From Cyclobacterium marinum DSM 745 (lineage in GTDB: Bacteria > Bacteroidota > Bacteroidia > Cytophagales > Cyclobacteriaceae): a stretch of DNA of 64,000 nucleotides. The DNA lies in contig NC_015914.1 in the NCBI RefSeq assembly GCF_000222485.1, positions 5,872,001 through 5,936,000 of the forward strand. The letters are read 5' to 3'. The position numbers were made by a program, and so were the translations under genes. Each line of letters begins with the position of its first letter. Position 1 is the stretch's first letter. Of this stretch, positions 35,707 to 45,197 are shown piece by piece. Under the pieces are notes generated by a model, which had not been told where the DNA came from, did not search any database, and worked only from the letters and a program-made list of their open reading frames with translations.

Positions 35707-38151
35707 ATGAACAATGATTGGGTAAATAATTGGTATACTTTTAAAAACAGAAAACCTTATGACTTCCAAAAGGATTGTTTAAAAAGTTATCTTGAAGGGA
35801 AAAGCGGCCTTTTAAATGCTCCTACCGGGAGTGGGAAAACCATGGCCTTATGGATACCCATATTAAAAGAGTATGTCAATCAATACCCGGACAGTTGGAA
35901 AAAAAAGAGAAAAAATGGTTTACAAGTGATATGGATTACCCCATTACGGGCTCTTGCGCAAGACCTATGTCAAGCCATGCAAGAGGTATGTCTTGAAACA
36001 GGATTACCTTGGCGAATTGCTGTTAGAAATGGTGACACCACGGCATCCCAGAGGCAGCAACAAAAAAGAGCCATGCCTGAATGCTTGATGACCACTCCTG
36101 AAAGTTTACATTTATTAATCGCTCAAAAAGAAAATCAAGAGCTTTTCCGTAACCTAAAAGCTGTAGTTGTAGATGAATGGCATGAACTTTTGGCCAATAA
36201 ACGTGGTGTGCAGGTACAGTTAGCCATTGAATATTTAAAGACCATTGCCAGCTTAAAATTTAAAGTTTGGGGAATTTCTGCAACTATCGGTAACCTGTCT
36301 CAGGCACATGGTGTTTTATTAGGCCCTAGCACGCCAAAATTAATTATAAGAAGTAAAATTAAAAAGAAAATAAAGGTAGCCTCAATCCTTCCTGATGAAG
36401 TGGAAAAATACCCTTGGGCTGGTCATCTAGGTATAAAATTATTACCCAAAATTATTCCCATTATTGAAAAAAGTCAAAGTTTATTGCTCTTTACCAACAC
36501 AAGGTCTCAAACAGAAATCTGGTACCAAAAAATTCTGGAAACCAAGCCGGAATGGGCTGGAACTATGGCCATGCACCATGGATCATTAGACCCTCAAGTC
36601 CGAGAATGGGTAGAGACGGCATTGCACGAAAAAAAGTTAAAACTTGTGGTGTGTACAAGCAGTTTAGATCTTGGAGTGGATTTTAGGCCTGTAGACACGG
36701 TGATACAGGTAGGAAGTCCAAAGGGAGTTACCAGATTTGTCCAACGGGCTGGCCGTTCAGGCCATTCTCCGGGGGCTGTAAGTAAGGTGTATTTTGTTCC
36801 TACCCATTCCTTGGAATTGATAGAAGCAAGCGCATTGAGAAAGGCCATAAATAATGAAGCGTTTGAAGACCAAATCCCCATGGAAGCCTGTTATGATGTT
36901 GGTCTTCAGTTTTTGGTCACACTCGCACTGGGTGAGGGTTTCAAGCCGGAGAAAGCCTACCTTATTCTAAGAAATTGCTATGCTTTCCGAAACCTATCGC
37001 GAGAGGAATTTCAGTGGATGTTAGATTTCGTAACAGTGGGTGGAAAGGCCCTTGGCAGTTATAAAGAATTTTCGAAAATAAACTTAATGACGGATGGACT
37101 TTATCGCGTCACTGATAAAAAAATTGCCATGCGTCACCGATTGTCTATGGGCACCATTGTAAGTGACCCTATGATTCAGGTTAAATTTATTACAGGTGGG
37201 TACATAGGTTCAGTAGAGGAAAGCTTTATTGCCAAGTTAAAGCCTGGAGATGCTTTTTGGTTTGCGGGTCGTAACCTAGAATTTGTAAAAATCAAGGAAA
37301 TGAAAGCATTGGTAAGGAGGTCAAAAAAGAAGACAGGAACCATTCCTCGCTGGATGGGAGGAAGAATGCCCCTATCATCAAGGTTATCGGAAATGATCAG
37401 AGATGAATTGCAAAATGCATCCAAAAACAATTTGGATGCCATTGAATTAAAAACCATTCAGCCCATTTTAAAGCTACAAAGTGCTTTATCGAGGATACCG
37501 AATCAAGATTCACTTCTCATAGAAGAATGTAAAAGTAGAGAAGGGTATCATGTTTTTATTTTTCCTTTTGAGGGACGTTTTGTCCATGAAGTATTAGCGG
37601 CCTTAGTCGCTTACAGAATTAGTGTCAGTAATCCTATAAGCCTTAGCATCGCCATGAACGACTATGGTTTTGAGTTGCTCTCGGATAGCCCGATACCAAT
37701 TGAGGAAAGCTTGGAGGAAGATTTATTCGGAACAGAAAATCTAATGGATGATTTGTTTGCTAGCATCAATGAAACGGAAATGGGCAAGAGACGCTTTAGA
37801 GAAATTGCAGCCATTGCCGGATTGGTTTTTCAGGGGTACCCTGGGAAAAATATACCCACAAGGCACCTACAAGCCAGTTCCGGGATTTTGTATGGAGTAT
37901 TTGAGACTTATGATGCTGACAATTTACTTTTGGCCCAAGCCAGAGAAGAAGTTATACAAATTCAAATGGAAAAAAACAGGCTTTTTAAGGTAATAGACCG
38001 GATCAATAAAAGTGAGATTCACCTAATTAAAACAAAAAAAATAACTCCTTTTGCCTTTCCTATTATGGTTGACCGCCTCAGTAGAAACACAATAAGTTCG
38101 GAAAATCTCACCGATAGAATACTAAAATTACAGATTGAACTGCTGGATTAA
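35707..38151 (+). CDS. Ligase-associated DEXH-box helicase (Lhr family)
   Basis: 814 residues. Superfamily 2 helicase motifs are in order: Walker A APTGSGKT (38-45), motif Ia ITPLRALAQDL, motif Ib TTPESLHLL, Walker B DEWHE (156-160), motif III GISATIGNL, then in the second RecA domain LLFTNTRSQTE, CTSSLDLGVDF and the VI box QRAGRSGHSPG. The long C-terminal part is that of the Lhr-like helicases that occur with an ATP-dependent DNA ligase, an MBL-fold exonuclease and the phosphoesterase PdeM. PdeM is encoded in this window at 59210, but not adjacent, and no ligase or nuclease gene is seen. It should unwind nucleic acid in DNA damage repair. Confidence 0.92.
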   Translation: MNNDWVNNWYTFKNRKPYDFQKDCLKSYLEGKSGLLNAPTGSGKTMALWIPILKEYVNQYPDSWKKKRKNGLQVIWITPLRALAQDLCQAMQEVCLETGLPWRIAVRNGDTTASQRQQQKRAMPECLMTTPESLHLLIAQKENQELFRNLKAVVVDEWHELLANKRGVQVQLAIEYLKTIASLKFKVWGISATIGNLSQAHGVLLGPSTPKLIIRSKIKKKIKVASILPDEVEKYPWAGHLGIKLLPKIIPIIEKSQSLLLFTNTRSQTEIWYQKILETKPEWAGTMAMHHGSLDPQVREWVETALHEKKLKLVVCTSSLDLGVDFRPVDTVIQVGSPKGVTRFVQRAGRSGHSPGAVSKVYFVPTHSLELIEASALRKAINNEAFEDQIPMEACYDVGLQFLVTLALGEGFKPEKAYLILRNCYAFRNLSREEFQWMLDFVTVGGKALGSYKEFSKINLMTDGLYRVTDKKIAMRHRLSMGTIVSDPMIQVKFITGGYIGSVEESFIAKLKPGDAFWFAGRNLEFVKIKEMKALVRRSKKKTGTIPRWMGGRMPLSSRLSEMIRDELQNASKNNLDAIELKTIQPILKLQSALSRIPNQDSLLIEECKSREGYHVFIFPFEGRFVHEVLAALVAYRISVSNPISLSIAMNDYGFELLSDSPIPIEESLEEDLFGTENLMDDLFASINETEMGKRRFREIAAIAGLVFQGYPGKNIPTRHLQASSGILYGVFETYDADNLLLAQAREEVIQIQMEKNRLFKVIDRINKSEIHLIKTKKITPFAFPIMVDRLSRNTISSENLTDRILKLQIELLD

Positions 38152-38235
38152 AACTTGTTTTGGAGCATTATTAAATTTAAATTCGCTACAATATTCCAAT
38201 TAAATTAATTATATCCCATTATTTATTTAGCCTTT

Positions 38236-39363
38236 ATGAAATCTTTATTAGTTACCTTTTTGGTGATCAGTTCATTTATGACCTGCTTGGGTCAAACACC
38301 ACCCAATGGCCCCGAAGTAACGGATCCGGAATGGAATGCCTACGACATTGAAACAGTTGTTGAAGGCTTTAATATCCCATGGGGATTGGCAGTTTTATCG
38401 GATGGAAGCATGCTTATTACAGAAAAATCCGGTGAATTGATCCATTTTAAAAATGGTCAAAAAACGAAAATCGGAGGCTTGCCTGAAATTTCATCAAAAG
38501 GCCAAGGTGGATTATTGGATGTTGTATTGCACCCTAATTTCAAAAATAACAAATTGGTTTACATCTCCTATGCTTCTGCAAGAGGTACCGGAAAAGGTTC
38601 TCATACTGCCATTGGTCGAGGCAAATTAGAAGGCAGCCAGTTGGTTAACTTTGAAAGGCTTTATAAAGCCAGTCCAAATTCTGAAGCTGGTCAGCATTTT
38701 GGCTCAAGAATAGCTTTTGATAAAGATGGTTACTTGTTTTTTACCATTGGAGAAAGAGGGGCTAAATTTGAAAACCCTCAAGATATTACTCGTGATGGCG
38801 GAAAAGTTTACAGGCTGTATGATGACGGAAGAGTACCTGAAGACAATCCCTTTTACAATGAATCCGGAGCAAAGAAAGCCATTTACTCTTATGGTCATAG
38901 AAACCCGCAGGGAATGTTTTTACATCCAAAAACCGGGAAAATCTGGGTAAATGAGCATGGCCCACAAGGAGGTGATGAAATCAATATCGTAAAGGAAGGC
39001 GCCAATTATGGTTGGCCTGAAATCACCTATGGTATCAATTATGACGGAACAATATTGTCCGAAGAAACAGCAAAACCGGGAATGGAACAACCATTTTATT
39101 ACTGGGTTCCATCCATTGCTCCAAGTGGTTTTGCCTATGTGACGAATAGTAAATACCCTGCTTGGGAGGGAGACCTTTTGGTAGGTTCCTTGAAGTTTAG
39201 TCGTTTAGAAAAACTCACAATTAAAAACAATAAAGTTACCAAAAGAGAAAAAATCATTGATGGTTTAGGACGCGTAAGAAATGTTGTTTTAGGCCCTGAT
39301 GGTATCATATATGCCGGCATAGACGGCAAAGGAATTGTAAAGATCGTTCCCAAAGGGAAGTAA
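38236..39363 (+). CDS. PQQ-dependent aldose sugar dehydrogenase family protein
   Basis: 375 residues with a signal peptide (cleavage after CLGQ, ~residue 20). The six-bladed propeller of soluble glucose/sorbosone dehydrogenases is indicated by IPWGLAVLSDGSMLITEKSG, KGQGGLLDVVLHPNFKN, AGQHFGSRIAF, SYGHRNPQGMFLHP and NEHGPQGGDEIN, the last regions holding the PQQ and calcium ligands. It probably oxidises aldoses to lactones in the periplasm with PQQ as cofactor; no PQQ synthesis genes are in the window. It starts 84 bp after the helicase gene and is followed by its own terminator. Confidence 0.92.
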   Translation: MKSLLVTFLVISSFMTCLGQTPPNGPEVTDPEWNAYDIETVVEGFNIPWGLAVLSDGSMLITEKSGELIHFKNGQKTKIGGLPEISSKGQGGLLDVVLHPNFKNNKLVYISYASARGTGKGSHTAIGRGKLEGSQLVNFERLYKASPNSEAGQHFGSRIAFDKDGYLFFTIGERGAKFENPQDITRDGGKVYRLYDDGRVPEDNPFYNESGAKKAIYSYGHRNPQGMFLHPKTGKIWVNEHGPQGGDEINIVKEGANYGWPEITYGINYDGTILSEETAKPGMEQPFYYWVPSIAPSGFAYVTNSKYPAWEGDLLVGSLKFSRLEKLTIKNNKVTKREKIIDGLGRVRNVVLGPDGIIYAGIDGKGIVKIVPKGK

Positions 39364-39384
39364 AATTAAATTGTTAGAAACTTT

Positions 39385-39427
39385 GTAATTGCTGCTAAAA
39401 GAACAATTTGGCAGCAATTACTTTTTT
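39385..39427 (+). terminator. Terminator after the sugar dehydrogenase gene
   Basis: A perfect 11-bp stem (39385-39395 with 39411-39421), 15-nt loop, then T6. It separates the sugar dehydrogenase from the choline gene run. Confidence 0.88.
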
Positions 39428-39455
39428 AGACAAGTCAACTGTCCTAAAATAAAGA

Positions 39456-41126
39456 ATGTCAAAAGTAAAATATGATTACATAATCATTGGCGGTGGTTCT
39501 GCTGGCAGTGTTCTTGCCAACAGATTAAGTAAAGACCCTTCCAATAAGGTGCTGGTAATTGAAGCAGGCAGGCCTGACCATGGTTGGGATTTTAGGATTC
39601 AAATGCCTGCTGCCCTCACCTATCCACTTACCAATGATTTTTACAATTGGGGTTATGAATCAGAACCGGAGCCATTTATGCACAACCGGAAAATCTTTCA
39701 ACCACGTGGCAAAGTTTTGGGTGGTTCTAGTGTAATCAATGGAATGATTTTTATCCGTGGCAATGCCATGGATTATGAAAAATGGGCCAACGTAAAAGGC
39801 CTGGAAAACTGGAGCTATTCACATTGCTTGCCCTATTTCAAGCGCTTAGAAAATCGTCTGATTGGGGGAGACAGCTACAGAGGCGACAAAGGACCCCTCT
39901 ATTTGACAACACCCAAGTGTGACAACCCCTTGTTCAAGGCTTTCTTTGAATCTGTTCAAGAAGCAGGTTATCCGCTGACATCCGATGTCAATGGCTATCA
40001 ACAAGAGGGTTTTGGGAAGTTTGATGCAACCATTTACAAAGGTAAAAGATGGAATGCTGCTAGAGCATACGTACATCCGATAAAAGACCGTAAAAACCTT
40101 ACCATTCATCTGAAATCTACCGTAAGCAAAATCTTATTTGAGGGCAACACCGCTACAGGAGTGGCTTATTTAAAAAGTGGTAAAAAGGAAGTGGCAAATG
40201 GCGGGCAAATCATTTGTTGCGGAGGTGCCATCAATACGCCGCAAATTTTGCAACTTTCCGGTATTGGTAATGCCAATGATTTGAAAAAACATGGCATACC
40301 GGTAGTGGCTGACCTAAAGGGAGTTGGAGAAAACCTACAAGATCATCTTGAGGTATACGTGCAATGGGCAGCAACAAAACCGGTAAGTCTTTACCCTTCT
40401 CTAAAATTCTATAACCAACCTAAAATTGGATTAGAATGGCTCATTAAAGGCACCGGTGTGGGAGCAAGCAATCATTTTGAGGCCGGTGGTTTTATCAGGG
40501 GAAATAATGAAGTGGCTTACCCTAATTTGCAGTACCACTTTCTGCCGATCGCTATCCGTTACGATGGTTCTGCTCCAAACGAAGGACATGGATTCCAATT
40601 GCATGTGGGGCCAATGAATACGGATGTGAGAGGGCATGTGAAAATTAAATCTGCTGACCCCGAAAAATATCCAAGTATTAATTTCAATTATTTGTCAACA
40701 GCCCAAGAAAGGAAAGAATGGGTGGAAGCAATAAAGTGTACTAGAAAACTTATCAATCAACCTGCGTTTGATGAATTAAGAGGTAAAGAACTGTCTCCGG
40801 GTCCTGGAGTTGAAACCGATGAAGAAATTTTGGATTTTGTAGCCCGAGAAGGAGAAAGTGCTTACCACCCAAGTTGTACGGCTAAAATGGGCTATGATAA
40901 AATGTCTGTTGTAGATTCGAATCTCAAAGTACATGGGTTAAAAAACCTTTCGGTGGTAGATGCATCCATTATGCCATACATCACCAATGGCAATATCTAC
41001 GCTCCGGTGCTAATGATTGCTGAAAAAGCTGCTGATATTTTGCTAGGCAACAGTCCTGAAGCCCCTCAAAAAGTCCCCTTTTACAAACACATTCCGGAAA
41101 AGAAACCTAATCAACATTCCAATTGA
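39456..41126 (+). CDS. betA: GMC oxidoreductase, probable choline dehydrogenase
   Basis: 556 residues. The FAD-binding Rossmann motif is at 10-18 (IIGGGSAGS) with the ribose-binding Glu in VLVIEAGRPD; GMC signatures are RGKVLGGSSVINGM and GGAINTPQILQLSGIG. The active-site His is H471 (YHPSCTAKMG) and the partner Asn lies in ITNGNIYAP (511-517). Overall it matches BetA, which oxidises choline to betaine aldehyde, but GMC enzymes for other alcohols look alike. The assignment is supported by the betaine aldehyde dehydrogenase gene overlapping its stop codon and by the choline-type transporter after that. Confidence 0.88.
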   Translation: MSKVKYDYIIIGGGSAGSVLANRLSKDPSNKVLVIEAGRPDHGWDFRIQMPAALTYPLTNDFYNWGYESEPEPFMHNRKIFQPRGKVLGGSSVINGMIFIRGNAMDYEKWANVKGLENWSYSHCLPYFKRLENRLIGGDSYRGDKGPLYLTTPKCDNPLFKAFFESVQEAGYPLTSDVNGYQQEGFGKFDATIYKGKRWNAARAYVHPIKDRKNLTIHLKSTVSKILFEGNTATGVAYLKSGKKEVANGGQIICCGGAINTPQILQLSGIGNANDLKKHGIPVVADLKGVGENLQDHLEVYVQWAATKPVSLYPSLKFYNQPKIGLEWLIKGTGVGASNHFEAGGFIRGNNEVAYPNLQYHFLPIAIRYDGSAPNEGHGFQLHVGPMNTDVRGHVKIKSADPEKYPSINFNYLSTAQERKEWVEAIKCTRKLINQPAFDELRGKELSPGPGVETDEEILDFVAREGESAYHPSCTAKMGYDKMSVVDSNLKVHGLKNLSVVDASIMPYITNGNIYAPVLMIAEKAADILLGNSPEAPQKVPFYKHIPEKKPNQHSN

Positions 41127-42601
41127 TCAAAAATAAAAACCTATATATCGACGGTCGCTGGCAAGAAGCCTTATCCAAGGAGGTACGATCCATCTACAAT
41201 CCATTTGACAAGCAAGTTCTCGCATCTGTAGCAGAAGGCGGTCGAGTTGACGCTAAAAAAGCCATCCTAAGTGCCAAATCTGCATTTAATTCAGGTGAAT
41301 GGCGAAATTTCTCTGCCGTTGAACGCGGGAGAATGGTGTATGCATTGGGTGATCTGATTGAAGATAATAAGGAAGAATTAGCCAGATTAGAAACCCTAAA
41401 TACAGGAAAGACCTATGTTGAAAGTATTTGGGATATGGACGATATTGCCGGAATATTTAGGTATTATGGTGGACTTGCAGACAAAAACGAAGGGGAAGGA
41501 ATTGCAAGCCCAAATCCTAATTCACAAAGCAGGGTAATAAAAGAACCGATTGGGGTTGTAGGCATGATTTGTCCTTGGAATTATCCCCTTCTTCAAGCAG
41601 CATGGAAAATTGCCCCTGCTTTAGCTGCCGGCTGCACAATGGTCATCAAACCAAGTGAATTCACTCCACTAACAACCTTGCTTTGGACAGAACTCGCAGA
41701 AAAGGTCGGTTTTCCCAAAGGAGTTATTAATACAGTATTAGGTCCGGGACATAGTATAGGTGCTGAACTTGCCGAGAATCCAGATGTAGACATGATTTCC
41801 TTTACCGGTGGAGTGGTCACCGGAAAGAAAATCATGAAGGCTGCCGCAGGAAATGTTAAAAAAGTAGCACTTGAACTGGGAGGAAAAAATCCACATATTC
41901 TATTTGAAGATGGAGACTGGGAAACAGCCATTGATTTTATCTTGAATGGTGTTTTCTTCCATGCAGGTCAGATTTGCTCTGCAGGCACTAGGGTGATGGT
42001 GGCAACTCCAATCCACGATCAAGTAGTAAAGCACTTAGAGCAAAGGATTAAAAAAATTAAACTGGGAAATGGAATGGACAAAGAAACCCAAATGGGGCCT
42101 CTTATTTCTGATTCCCAACTAGAAAAGGTGTCTAACCATGTCGAAAATGCCATCGCAGAAGGGGCAAAATTGATTGCCGGTGGTAAGCAACCATCCTCCC
42201 CTGCCTTGGCCAATGGTTTTTTTTATGAGCCAACTTTATTAGTAGGCTGCACCAAAGAAATGGCAATAGTAAAAGAAGAAATCTTTGGACCTGTAATACA
42301 TATTGAAAAATTTGACACCGAAGAGGAAGCCGTAAAAAATGCCAATGATACCATATATGGTTTGTCGGCAGGATTCTGGACCAGAGATGCTCAAAGAATG
42401 GAAAGGGTTTCTAAGGCCCTTCGGTTCGGAACTGTATGGGTCAATGACTTCAATGTTTATTTTGTGCAAGCTCCATGGGGAGGATATAAACAGTCCGGCC
42501 TAGGTAGAGAGTTGGGCCATACCGGATTAGAAGAATTTCAAGAAATCAAACACATCTATCAAAATTTCAACCCTTCGCCATTAAATTGGTTTGGAAATTA
42601 A
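41123..42601 (+). CDS. betB: Aldehyde dehydrogenase, probable betaine aldehyde dehydrogenase
   Basis: 492 residues, full length. It starts at a TTG whose last bases overlap the betA stop (TTGA), so translation is coupled; there is no nearby ATG. ALDH features: NAD-binding MICPWNYPLLQAAWKIAPAL, IKPSEFTPLT, catalytic Glu in ALELGGKNPHILF and nucleophile C285 in HAGQICSAGTR, whose CSAG form is typical of betaine aldehyde dehydrogenases. It converts betaine aldehyde to glycine betaine using NAD(P)+. Glycine betaine would serve as osmoprotectant or nutrient in a marine cell. Confidence 0.9.
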   Translation: MIKNKNLYIDGRWQEALSKEVRSIYNPFDKQVLASVAEGGRVDAKKAILSAKSAFNSGEWRNFSAVERGRMVYALGDLIEDNKEELARLETLNTGKTYVESIWDMDDIAGIFRYYGGLADKNEGEGIASPNPNSQSRVIKEPIGVVGMICPWNYPLLQAAWKIAPALAAGCTMVIKPSEFTPLTTLLWTELAEKVGFPKGVINTVLGPGHSIGAELAENPDVDMISFTGGVVTGKKIMKAAAGNVKKVALELGGKNPHILFEDGDWETAIDFILNGVFFHAGQICSAGTRVMVATPIHDQVVKHLEQRIKKIKLGNGMDKETQMGPLISDSQLEKVSNHVENAIAEGAKLIAGGKQPSSPALANGFFYEPTLLVGCTKEMAIVKEEIFGPVIHIEKFDTEEEAVKNANDTIYGLSAGFWTRDAQRMERVSKALRFGTVWVNDFNVYFVQAPWGGYKQSGLGRELGHTGLEEFQEIKHIYQNFNPSPLNWFGN

Positions 42602-42658
42602 CCCAACAAAGCTATCGACACCAAGACCCTAGGAATCCTCATTACTGTTTTTTTTTAC

Positions 42659-44122
42659 TTGATTATACTATATATTGGTTATTACGCCAGTAAAAAAGAA
42701 TCAGGAGATCAAACTTCACAAGGCCTTTTATTAGCAGGAAGGAGAATGCCGGCATGGATCGGTATTTTCACCATGACAGCCACCTGGGTGGGTGGTGGTT
42801 ATATCATTGGAACCAGTGAAGCTGTCTATGACAGTGCCAGAGGACTGGTATGGGCACAAGCTCCTTGGGGTTATGCACTTAGCCTTATCTTAGGCGGTTT
42901 GTTTTTTGCTAAAAAAATCAGAAGTTTTGGTTATACCACATTTATTGATGTTTTTGAACATAAGTATGGCAAAAAAACTGCAGCTATACTCTTTATTCCT
43001 GCCTTGATTGGGGAAGTATTTTGGAGTGCTGCCATTCTCGCTGCCTTAGGAATAACCTTCGCTACTATTTTTGAATTGGACCTAGAAACATCCATTCTTG
43101 TCTCAGCTAGTATTGCCATTGGTTACACAATGATGGGAGGATTATGGTCTGTTGCATATACAGATGTGGTCCAACTGATTTTTATAATTGTTGGACTTGG
43201 CATTTCCATACCTTTTGCCTTGGATAAGATTGGAGGAATTGAGGCTGCCCTTAATATTTATGACCAACAATTCACCAATGGTTTCAATTTATTCCCCAGC
43301 CTAAGCGCCTTCAGCGGAACCGATCCTGCTTGGGGGAATAGCATCTGGGTGTGGTTGGATTTTGCCTTGTTGTTAATAATGGGAGGTATTCCATGGCAAG
43401 TTTATTTTCAAAGGGTTTTGTCTTCAAATTCAGACAAGTCCGCCATTAGATTATCTATTTTTGGAGGAATATGTTGTGCCTTAATGGCAATTCCCGCAAT
43501 ATTTATAGGAGTTGCCGGTGTAGGATTTGATTGGAGCCAATCCTCCTTGGGAGTAGCTCCGGAAGCCACGATGGTTTTACCCTACGTATTGCTAGAAATG
43601 ACTCCCCCAATCATTGCCGCCTTAGGGCTGGGAGCCGTTGCGGCGGCAGTAATGTCATCAGTGGATTCTTCTATATTATCTGCTGCCTCTATGTTTACCT
43701 GGAATTTCTATAGGCCACTACTCAAACCTTCATGCTCTGACAAGCAAATTAAAAACTCCATACGTTTGGCCATTCTCGGAATTGGACTTATTTCTACTTG
43801 GCTTGCCCTCACGCTCCAAAGTGTTTACGAGCTTTGGTACCTATGCGCTGATCTTGTTTATGTGGTTTTATTTCCACAATTGGTAATGGCTTTGTATTTT
43901 AAAAAGGCAAATAAACGAGGAGCTATCGCAGGAATCATAGTCGGGATTTTTCTAAGATTTGGTGGTGGAGAACCAATATTTAGCATACCTCCATTTATCC
44001 CTTACCCTATGGAAGACCCAATTGACGGAATTCAATTTCCATTTAGAACTTTCTCTATGATTTGCAGTTTAATAAGTATACTTATTGTTTCCTTACTCTT
44101 CCCTATTAAAAAAACAAACTAA
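42659..44122 (+). CDS. Sodium/choline symporter, CHT1 (SLC5A7)-like, start uncertain
   Basis: At least 487 residues of the sodium:solute symporter family with 12-13 helices. Long stretches recall the eukaryotic high-affinity choline transporter CHT1, such as FTMTATWVGGGYI, LVWAQAPWGYALSLILGGLF, LFIPALIGEVFWSAAI and SVAYTDVVQL. It should import choline with Na+ for the two enzymes encoded upstream. The listed start is a TTG at 42659, but this cuts through helix 1: the frame stays open back to the betB stop (42599-42601), and the missing half of helix 1 (LGILITVFFY) is encoded there without ATG, GTG or TTG. An ATC at 42614 sits where an ATG would be expected. The true N-terminus is therefore probably upstream. 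Confidence 0.88.
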   Translation: MIILYIGYYASKKESGDQTSQGLLLAGRRMPAWIGIFTMTATWVGGGYIIGTSEAVYDSARGLVWAQAPWGYALSLILGGLFFAKKIRSFGYTTFIDVFEHKYGKKTAAILFIPALIGEVFWSAAILAALGITFATIFELDLETSILVSASIAIGYTMMGGLWSVAYTDVVQLIFIIVGLGISIPFALDKIGGIEAALNIYDQQFTNGFNLFPSLSAFSGTDPAWGNSIWVWLDFALLLIMGGIPWQVYFQRVLSSNSDKSAIRLSIFGGICCALMAIPAIFIGVAGVGFDWSQSSLGVAPEATMVLPYVLLEMTPPIIAALGLGAVAAAVMSSVDSSILSAASMFTWNFYRPLLKPSCSDKQIKNSIRLAILGIGLISTWLALTLQSVYELWYLCADLVYVVLFPQLVMALYFKKANKRGAIAGIIVGIFLRFGGGEPIFSIPPFIPYPMEDPIDGIQFPFRTFSMICSLISILIVSLLFPIKKTN

Positions 44123-44139
44123 AATTTTATCTAATAAAA

Positions 44140-45111
44140 ATGAACCGAAACATACAGCTATTTTTAATTTTATTTTTTGCTTTCACATTTACTTTTCATT
44201 CCAAAGCTCAGGTTCCTGTCATACTAGATGCAGACTTGGATTCTGATGTAGATGATGTAGGTGCTTTGGCGATGTTGCACACCTTGGAAAACCAGCAAAA
44301 GATCAAAATCCTCGGAGTGGTAGTTACTAGTGATGATAAAGATGCTGCCGGATGTGCTGCAGCCATTAACACTTATTACAATAGACCTGACATTCCTATA
44401 GGTGTTGAAAAAGGCATTGCATTGAGAAGCTTTTCCAAATACACAAAACAGTTGGCAACAAACTATCCTCACCCCTTAAAAAATGGCAAGCAGCCGGAAG
44501 ATGCCACTCGGCTTTACAGAAAACTATTGGTCAATTCGCCAGACAACAGTGTGATTATCATTAGCATAGGACATCTTACGAATATTCGAAAATTACTTAA
44601 TTCCAAAGCAGATCAAATAAGTCCTTTAAGCGGTAAGGAACTGATCCAAAAGAAAGTCAAAATATGGTCTTGTATGGGTGGAAAATTTCCTAATGGAAAA
44701 GAGGCCAACTTCTATCGACCAGACCCGGAGTCTACTCAAATTGCAGTGAAAAACTGGCCGGGAAAAGTGATTTTTTCCGGATGGGAAATAGGCAATAATA
44801 TTATCACGGGAGCTGATTATTTAAAGCATGCATTAGACAGTGATCACCCTGTAAGCCTCGCGTATCAATTATTCAACGGGTACCAAGGAAGACAAAGCTG
44901 GGATCAAACTTCTATTCTGGTGGCCTTATCTGATAAGAAATATTGGAACCTGAGTCCAAAAGGAAATGTAATTGTATATGAAGATGGAAGTAACGCTTGG
45001 GAAGAAACGCCAGAGGGTTCACACCAGTACTTGATTGAATCTGTACCACCTACAGAAATCGCCAAAATAATTGATGCATTAATGGTGGGGATTTATAGGC
45101 CTGGTTTTTGA
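44140..45111 (+). CDS. Exported nucleoside hydrolase-like protein
   Basis: 323 residues with a signal peptide (~1-23, ending HSKAQ). The IUNH fold is shown by the N-terminal aspartate cluster DADLDSDVDDVGALAMLH, which binds the catalytic calcium, and by the middle segment SVIIISIGHLTNIRKLL. Classical members hydrolyse the N-glycosidic bond of nucleosides; exported Bacteroidota versions are often uncharacterised and may act on other ribosides. It begins 17 bp after the symporter gene, so it appears co-transcribed with the choline genes, an unusual partner. Confidence 0.88.
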   Translation: MNRNIQLFLILFFAFTFTFHSKAQVPVILDADLDSDVDDVGALAMLHTLENQQKIKILGVVVTSDDKDAAGCAAAINTYYNRPDIPIGVEKGIALRSFSKYTKQLATNYPHPLKNGKQPEDATRLYRKLLVNSPDNSVIIISIGHLTNIRKLLNSKADQISPLSGKELIQKKVKIWSCMGGKFPNGKEANFYRPDPESTQIAVKNWPGKVIFSGWEIGNNIITGADYLKHALDSDHPVSLAYQLFNGYQGRQSWDQTSILVALSDKKYWNLSPKGNVIVYEDGSNAWEETPEGSHQYLIESVPPTEIAKIIDALMVGIYRPGF

Positions 45112-45197
45112 TTGAATAATGGATGGGTTTTTGAACATCCATATTCGGTATTCTTCTTTATTCCGCATTATAAACCCAAACCATAAATTTTTAACAT

